This document shows, in pieces, positions 58,741-64,000 of a stretch of 64,000 bases of DNA. The position numbers and the translations under genes are program-made. The notes under the pieces were generated by a model. That model was not told where the DNA came from and ran no database searches. It saw only the letters and a program-made list of their open reading frames with translations. Numbering within the stretch: position 1 is the first letter of the stretch; the number at the start of each line of letters is the position of its first letter. The stretch comes from Anastrepha obliqua (Eukaryota > Arthropoda > Insecta > Diptera > Tephritidae). Location of the stretch: the NCBI RefSeq assembly GCF_027943255.1, contig NC_072896.1, forward strand, positions 44,728,501-44,792,500, in the 5' to 3' direction.

Positions 58741-59360
58741 TTTTTTCTTAGTTCAAATATGTAGAAAAACGTCCATATTAACATTTTGCATTATTATTTT
58801 TTAATTTTATATCTGTAAAAGCCTCGCCAATTTTCTAAACATTCCTTGTATCCATAAGGTTGTAAACGGTGTACGCACCAGACAAATAAAATTATTTTGC
58901 GGTTGTCTGTAAAGTCGGTTTGCTGACGATAGTTTAACGTGACAAAGTCATAAGAAAATATTGATGGAATGGTTACATTTTTCAAAAGAAAATTTAAATT
59001 TTATTTGTTTGATAGATATTTTGTATGGATATAGAGGAGGGGGTAAATGGAATTGCAATGGAATAGGTCAAGTTACATTTACATAAACGTGAAAAATGAC
59101 GAAACACTTAACAAATTCATGAAAGATATCTTCAATTTCGATCGTGCATCAGACCTTAATAAGTCAACAACACTAAGAGGCAACATCATCGATTTGCCTT
59201 TTTCAAGACACTTTAAACTCGAAACACTCCCTTTCATTTCCTACTTTTCCTATCATCGCCCTATTTTCAACAGAGAAATGGTTCATTACATGCACAAAGG
59301 AAGAAGGCATATGCGAATACAAATATGTGAATTTATATACATATGCGCATATACATACAT

Positions 59361-60105
59361 GAACGGACGATGGACATATCGATTGATCCCGAATATCACA
59401 AGATGGATAAATCGAAAGCATGGTCAGATAGATTTCTACCTGACCCAAGTACTTAGTGGGAATGGATGCTTTAAGGCTTATCTGCATAGATTTAACCACG
59501 AAGATGACCCGTACCTTTTGCGATAGTCTAGTTGAAGATGCAGAACATGTTTTCTTTGTCTGCCCTCGTTTCGAGCTGGAAAGAGTAGATTTGAGTGATA
59601 GGGTGGGGAAGCCAATAATGTTTAGCAACCTAGTAGATATCATGCTTGACTCAGAAGAACATTGGTCCCCTGTCAGTAACATGGCAAGGATAGTAATTAC
59701 CAAGCTGCGTCGCAATGAACAACAGCGCAGATTGTTACGTAGAGGCAATAGGCCACACCCCCTCGCGTGAAGTAGTACCTAGTAATACTTAACGGTATTA
59801 GGAATCACCAAATTGCGTCACGCTGAACAGCAGCGCAGATTTTCAGGTAGAGCCAATAGGCCGCTCTCCCTCCTAGAATTAATACTTAATGATAAGTAAT
59901 TACCAAACTGCGACGTGCTGAACATCAGCGCAGATTTTCATGAAGAGGGAATAGGCCGCTCCCCCTCCCGTGAAGTATTACCTAACGGTCGTCCCGCGGG
60001 AGAGAAACGGAGCTGAGGTGGGTTTTTAGTGGGTGAGTCGAAAGACAAGTCTCACATTTTTCGGCGTTCAATGCTTTTTGCCACCTCCATAAAAAAAAAA
60101 AAATA
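59361..60105 (+). mobile_element. R1-type LINE insertion, 5' truncated
   Basis: Begins in the ORF2 C-terminus (GRWTYRLIPNITRWINRKHG, IDFYLTQVLSGNGCFKAYLH) and continues in shifted frames (EDAEHVFFVCPRFELERVDL). A 3' UTR and A13 tail at 60091-60103 follow. Target duplication of 13 bp with one mismatch: 59348-59360 CATATACATACAT, 60106-60118 CATATACATCCAT. The last part holds three imperfect ~105 bp tandem units (about 59693, 59807, 59900). Confidence 0.88.
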
Positions 60106-60129
60106 CATATACATCCATATGCAAATAAT

Positions 60130-60420
60130 GAGAACATTTTGAAACTTGTAATCTAGGATTCTACGATCCAGTAGTGCAGCGCAATAGTTCTTTGAGTTAT
60201 CTTTTGCTGAGATTTTGCAAGCGGTTAGACTATCAGAAAAGATTGCATGGCTTTCTTCATTGTGCCTATGAGCTATGTATGTCAATAGCCTTTAGGATAG
60301 CCCAGAGTTCCCCGAAGGTAGACGAAATTACAAAGAATTTTTATATGCGGAATTTGTGTTCTGTCTCTCTAAGAATATCAAAAACGGCACAGCCGTCAGC
60401 CTCATGACCTACAGAAGAAG
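60130..60420 (-). pseudogene. non-LTR RNase H remnant
   Basis: Minus-strand pieces: GHEADGCAVFDILRETEHKF, TFGELWAILKAIDI and NEESHAIFSDSLTACKIS, i.e. the three acidic RNase H boxes (DG.AVF, GEL.AI, FSDS..). Broken by stops; no RT. Confidence 0.65.
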
Positions 60421-60671
60421 AACAGAAGAAGAATAAATAGAATATCATAAAATGTTAGCAGCTGCCCTTTTAAGGTTAGTACTAACTGAAAAAGAGGTGA
60501 TTGCAATTAAACCAGTGCCATCTAGGTGTTAGGCCCGGGACTTTTCAGTCCATTATAAGTACTCAAGTAGGAGAGAGCCAGATGTCGAACGTTGCCGAAA
60601 GCGGGGGCCCGATTGTGCTCTTTGTCGTTTGTTCCGCGCTTTCGCTTGTAGTTCAAGCAAGGTAACGACGA

Positions 60672-60896
60672 ATGAGTAAGAAACGACGATTGATTTTTTC
60701 GTGCGTGCAGCCGGCTAAATCGAATTATAAGACGTTATCACGTCAAAAAAAGCCTAAAAAATCAGGAGGTCATGAAATTGAACAACTTTTAACTACTTTC
60801 GTTGATACCGATATTTCTGACTTAGAAGATGAATCAGACGAATATGACCTGACTAAGAATTTATTGCGCTTGAGAGCTAAGAAAGTTGTTTATTAG
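60672..60896 (+). CDS. short acidic ORF, unknown
   Basis: 74 codons. The first ~25 overlap the end of the 1.17 kb repeat. After it come KKSGGHEIEQLLTTFVDTDI and SDLEDESDEYDLTKNLLRL. The acidic S-D-L-E-D-E-S-D tract with an EIE..L lead resembles the N-terminus of piggyBac-type transposases; weak, from memory. It may be a chance fusion. Confidence 0.25.
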   Translation: MSKKRRLIFSCVQPAKSNYKTLSRQKKPKKSGGHEIEQLLTTFVDTDISDLEDESDEYDLTKNLLRLRAKKVVY

Positions 60897-60946
60897 AAGA
60901 GCTTTCTCGAATAGGTCTTTATGAGGCAAACATACAGGATATACTA

Positions 60947-62345
60947 AAGTTGTGGTTAAATTTTAAGGGCCGATGTTGAATGTGAACCACACCTAAACGT
61001 CAAGTTTTTCTGCATTTTATTTGATCTTTTTCAATTTCAAACTAACTTAAAGTTATTCAGGCTTATTATGAAAACGGGCGTTCAAATCAAAATGCATTAC
61101 GCGCACTTCGTGATTTTTTCGGTCAATTTAATCGTCCAAATGTATACAATCGGAAAAATTGTGCAAAAGTTTGAGCAAACCGGGTCTATAGAAGCTGTGA
61201 AAACACCAGTGCATGCTCGTACAGCTCGTACTGCAGAAAATATTGCTGTTGTTCGCGATAGTGTGGTTGAAAAGCCGTCCATCTCGACTCGACGTCGTGC
61301 CCAACAATTGCACCTCTCACGCTCGTCGTGCATTTACACGCTTACAAGGTGCAGTTGACTCAAGAACTAAAGCCTCCTGACCATTTCAAGCGTCGTCAAT
61401 GGTCTGAATGGTGGCAGGAAATGGCAACAGTGAATGACCAATTTTCGAAGAAAATCATCTTCAGTGATGAGGGACATTTTCGCCTGAGTGGATTCATCAA
61501 TAAGCAGAATTGCCGCATTTGGGCGAATGATAACACAGGCCTACCGCATCTCAGACCCAGAAACCGGACTATATATTTTCGAAGGATTTTGATGCGATAA
61601 ATCGAAATCTGGCCTCAAAATTGCTCTATCAGCTCGATATATCCTAACCTAAAAGTGCAAAAAACACGGTTTTTTCCCATATTTGAGGTTATATAGCCTT
61701 GCAGATGTTTTCTTTCACCAAAAAAATTGGCTGGCATCTTTAAATACAAGTTTTCTTCTTTCAAATGGCGTTTTGTTTGCTCAAATATCATTTTTTTCGC
61801 AGAGATATCGCATTTTGAAATTTTCATGTTTCTAAATTTTCCTACACCTGAAAATCGATTGAGATAACATAGACATGATATAGTCGATTACTAATTTTCT
61901 TGAATTGAGTCTTATTTTTCTTAAAATTTTGTCTCACACCATAAGTGTGCTAACTCACCAAACCCCTACACTATCTAACCCACGGGTACCGAGTCACACA
62001 CAGCCCTAACCCCTAGACACCACCCCTGCTATACCGCAAGCAGGCTAACCCACTTAACCCTGGAGACAGTGAGTTCAGTCACATATCTTTCTTGAAAAAA
62101 ATCTTATTTTTCTTGATGTCTCATAACACAAGTGGGCTAACCAACTTTACTGTTAACCATAATTTGATAATTTTGAGGCCAGATTTGGATTCATCGCATC
62201 ATAAACCTTCGGAAATCAATAGTCTGGTTTCTGGGTCTGAATGTTGGTTAAATTTTGTCGGCCTGTGTAATCCAAGAGTGATTGCCGAAAAACCAATGCA
62301 CCCACAAAGAGGCCTGCTTGGTGCGGTTTATAGCCCTCTTGAACC
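60947..62345 (+). mobile_element. D41D rosa-like element with a nested insertion
   Basis: The left end AAGTTGTGGTTAAATTTTAA is a damaged form of the AAGGGTGGTTAAATTT TIR, after TA. The gene includes RALRDFFGQFNRPN-like, ARTARTAENIAVVRDSVVEK, STRRRAQQLHLSRSS, FSKKIIFSDEGHFRLSG (first Asp), NKQNCRIWAND, and after the insertion NPRVIAEKPMHPQR. Beyond about 62345 the match stops: second and third Asp are missing. Confidence 0.85.
61534..62267. mobile_element. 734 bp long-TIR element nested in the D41D element
   Basis: Arms of ~110 bp begin CACAGGCC at both ends and share CAGACCCAGAAACC, CGAAGG, TGATGCGAT and AAATCTGGCCTCAAAATT. The flanks are TAA (61531-61533 and 62268-62270). Removing it restores the host transposase text GCGAATGATAATCCAAGAG. 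No coding inside. CAC ends with a TWA duplication recall Chapaev3-type elements; that class is inference. Confidence 0.85.
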
Positions 62346-62349
62346 CGAA

Positions 62350-62829
62350 CGGGTGGTATCACAGGCTTGAGTGGGCTCCATTAACACCCGACCTAGCCTA
62401 CTCTGAATACTCAAATCGACTCAAATCAAAAAAAATAATCTCTAATACTAAATCTCAAGTTTAGTGGCTTGGGACTGGTACCTATAAATTACTGAATTTC
62501 AGCACACTTTTAAACAAACAAAATGTAATGAAATGGAAATGAAAAACTAATTTCGTTGTTTGTTTGAAATCTAATTCATGTTAGAAATTTCATTTAATTT
62601 TTCGATGTTCGCAAATTATAACCAATGCTCCTTAGCCGAGTTGCGAATCGCTGGCTTCTTAGCTACAGGGCGCCATCTATCTGTGAAGTGCACAGATTAG
62701 CGGAAAGTTATATTCACTGCTACCTGCAGTCCACCACTAGGTGGCGGAGCATCTTTACTTTTATGTGTATCGGCAAGTTGTTTTTTCTTACATTTATTGA
62801 AAAGTAAAATCGGACATAGTTTGAATAAC
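62350..62829. other. no feature seen upstream of the tRNA
   Basis: AT-rich; no family recognised. 62640-62760 is less AT-rich (GGCGCCATCTATCTGTG, CCACTAGGTGGCGGAGC). Confidence 0.4.
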
Positions 62830-62830
62830 T

Positions 62831-62902
62831 GGCTCGTTGGTCTAGGGGTATGATTTCCGCTTAGGGTGCGGGAGGTCCCGGGTTCAAATCCCGGACGAGC
62901 CC
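62831..62902 (+). tRNA. tRNA-Pro (anticodon AGG)
   Basis: 72 nt, no intron. The acceptor stem GGCTCGT pairs exactly with ACGAGCC, with a C discriminator. The D arm holds A box TGGTCTAGGGG, and the T arm GTCCCGGGTTCAAATCCCGGA holds the B box. The anticodon loop TTAGGGT gives AGG at 62863-62865, read as proline CCU. The anticodon stem TCCGC/GCGGG has one G-U pair. Otherwise it is the standard fly sequence, so probably functional and the clearest host gene here. Transcribed by Pol III. Confidence 0.97.
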
Positions 62903-62914
62903 AAGTAATGTTTC

Positions 62915-62921
62915 TTTTTTT
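62915..62921 (+). terminator. Pol III terminator of tRNA-Pro
   Basis: T7 run 12 bases past the tRNA end, preceded by TTTC. Confidence 0.9.
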
Positions 62922-63012
62922 AAATTTTCTTTTGCTGAGACATGATTAATATGCTTTGAATAAAATTATAAAAAGAAAATTAAGTGTAAAATGGCGAAGC
63001 TCTGCTCGTTTA

Positions 63013-64000
63013 TTAAGGGGTTAGGTGGGTTTCAGAGGTTGAAAAATAGAAGATTTTGACTATTTTTTTTTAGTATATAAAATCATATATTTTATTTAAG
63101 CAATTCACTGTACCTAAGATACATATGGGCATTTCTCCAATGTCGAATGCGACATTCGTACCCATTCAAAGTGAAAAAAACATATACCAAAACATTATTT
63201 TATTTTGACAAAAGGCGAAAGCTATAGCACTTGATTAGCACTATGATTGGTGCTAAGGTTGATTTTGGGAAATTGTTCGTTTTCAAGATAATTACAAAAA
63301 ATCAAGCCATTCGCATGCGACAAAAACAGAAGTCGCTTTCAAAGCAAAAAAAATCAAACACTTTTTTCAGCGAAACCTGAAGAAATATATTAATGCGACT
63401 AATTTTTAAATGTTATGAATTGATGTATCTTAATAATGCTTTTTATTTTATTCAAAAATATTAAGTAGTTTATTTTTTATTTAATTTTAATCATTTGTTT
63501 CATCATACTCTTTATGTTTATTTTTTTACTTTTTATGTAATTAGACATGCAAAAGATGATTATAAATGATTTTTAATATATTCAATATATTTATTTTCAC
63601 AACCAAAATTATAAACTTAACAAAATATCTTCAATAAAGAAAAACAAAAATAAGTATATTAATCTTATATACTATGTAAAAACAAAAAACGGAAACTAAC
63701 TTAACTGAGAATAGTATTACTAATGTCAAATAAAGTTCTTTTAATGGAATATGCAGTCCTAGCTGCTTCTAACTGTTGGCCATCGCAACAAAACGAATGC
63801 AACTGGGATATACCTGGAATATTTTTCACTTCCTTCCATTTTTCGTCCAACTTATAATGAAGAGACAAATTTTCAATTTGAGCAGATGGCATAAAATACA
63901 TTTTAATTTCATTTGTGTTGTTTTGTGCACATTGATAAAACGATAGTGCATCTGGTAAAACAACGTTTTTAGATTTTGTTATTTGCCACACTTTTCTTTT
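63013..64000. mobile_element. left end of a TTAA-flanked element running off the window
   Basis: TTAA at 63013-63016 is followed by GGGGTTAGGTGGGTTTC, close to the inner element's right end at 20532 (GGGGTTACATGGGTTC). No matching right end occurs before 64000. The open frame at 63701-64000 points toward this end, as the 3' part of a transposase gene would. The link is inference. Confidence 0.45.
63701..64000 (-). CDS. unknown protein, C-terminal part, cut by the window edge
   Basis: Open from the window edge to a stop near 63701 (about 99 codons), with no start inside. Cys, Trp and His are well placed for a folded domain: LPDALSFYQCAQNN, KWKEVKNIPGISQLHSFCCD, SIKRTLFDISNTILS. The W..V..IPGI...HSF pattern recalls C-terminal ends of insect DNA-transposon proteins with TTAA targets; I cannot confirm it. 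Not strongly low-complexity, unlike other frames here. Confidence 0.45.
   Translation of the reverse strand, partial: KRKVWQITKSKNVVLPDALSFYQCAQNNTNEIKMYFMPSAQIENLSLHYKLDEKWKEVKNIPGISQLHSFCCDGQQLEAARTAYSIKRTLFDISNTILS

Larger units (their letters stand above)
58901..60744 (+). repeat. 1.17 kb family, copy C, split by later insertions
   Basis: 58901-59360 equals the first 460 bp of copy B, and 60561-60744 equals the end of the family. B-type sequence stops at CATATACATACAT and resumes near CTCAAGTAGG. The intervening 1.2 kb is an R1-type insertion plus an RNase H remnant. It lacks the internal duplication and the long 19 bp array, so it shows the older form of the family. Confidence 0.85.

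Noticed and set aside
63701..64000. Naming the edge ORF as a specific transposase
   Set aside because: Only about 99 residues are visible and the resemblance is from memory; no catalytic motif can be pointed to.

Overview
This is animal nuclear DNA, most likely from a higher fly and probably a true fruit fly (Tephritidae). It is AT-rich and packed with short, decayed copies of insect transposon families: mariner, D41D 'rosa-like' transposases, hAT, and LOA, R1, Jockey and RTE non-LTR elements. A tRNA-derived SINE recurs four times, and there is a fly-type tRNA-Pro(AGG) gene. The D41D type is known from tephritids; the assignment to that family of flies is inference. No host protein-coding exon is recognised. 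The stretches between elements carry CAA/GTT-rich and CA/GT-rich tracts typical of fly intron or intergenic DNA.

Layout. 0.2-3.6 kb: an internally deleted mariner, a mariner scrap, a ~690 bp imperfect palindrome, an RNase H remnant and a SINE. 5.0-9.8 kb: an almost complete LOA-like non-LTR element on the minus strand (ORF1, endonuclease, RT/RNase H), broken by one homopolymer indel. 10.4-19.6 kb: a second mariner, a decayed LOA relative with YANC in place of YADD, D41D elements, and a hAT element with a perfect 8 bp target duplication sitting inside a D41D element. 19.6-21.1 kb: one TTAA-flanked element inside another. 21.4-34.8 kb: mariners (one 1.26 kb copy with perfect TIR ends), non-LTR remnants, and a SINE inserted in a mariner with an 11 bp duplication. 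36.0-37.3 kb: a full-length mariner with all three catalytic Asp codons and one 1-bp frameshift. 37.3-47.8 kb: Jockey, RNase H-type and R1 remnants, D41D pieces and two more SINEs. 48.1-54.0 kb: two 1.17 kb copies of an unclassified repeat facing each other 3.5 kb apart. 54.3-62.4 kb: D41D elements, a second copy of a ~370 bp repeat, and a third copy of the 1.17 kb family split by an R1-type insertion. A 734 bp long-TIR element sits inside a D41D element. 62.8 kb: tRNA-Pro. 63.0-64.0 kb: the start of a TTAA-flanked element that may be autonomous and runs off the window.

There are no operons or cooperating host genes. What the window records is the order of insertions. Several junctions are exact enough to read (hAT in D41D, 734 bp element in D41D, SINE in mariner, R1 in the 1.17 kb repeat, TTAA in TTAA). 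The two best-preserved autonomous elements are each disrupted by a single homopolymer indel.
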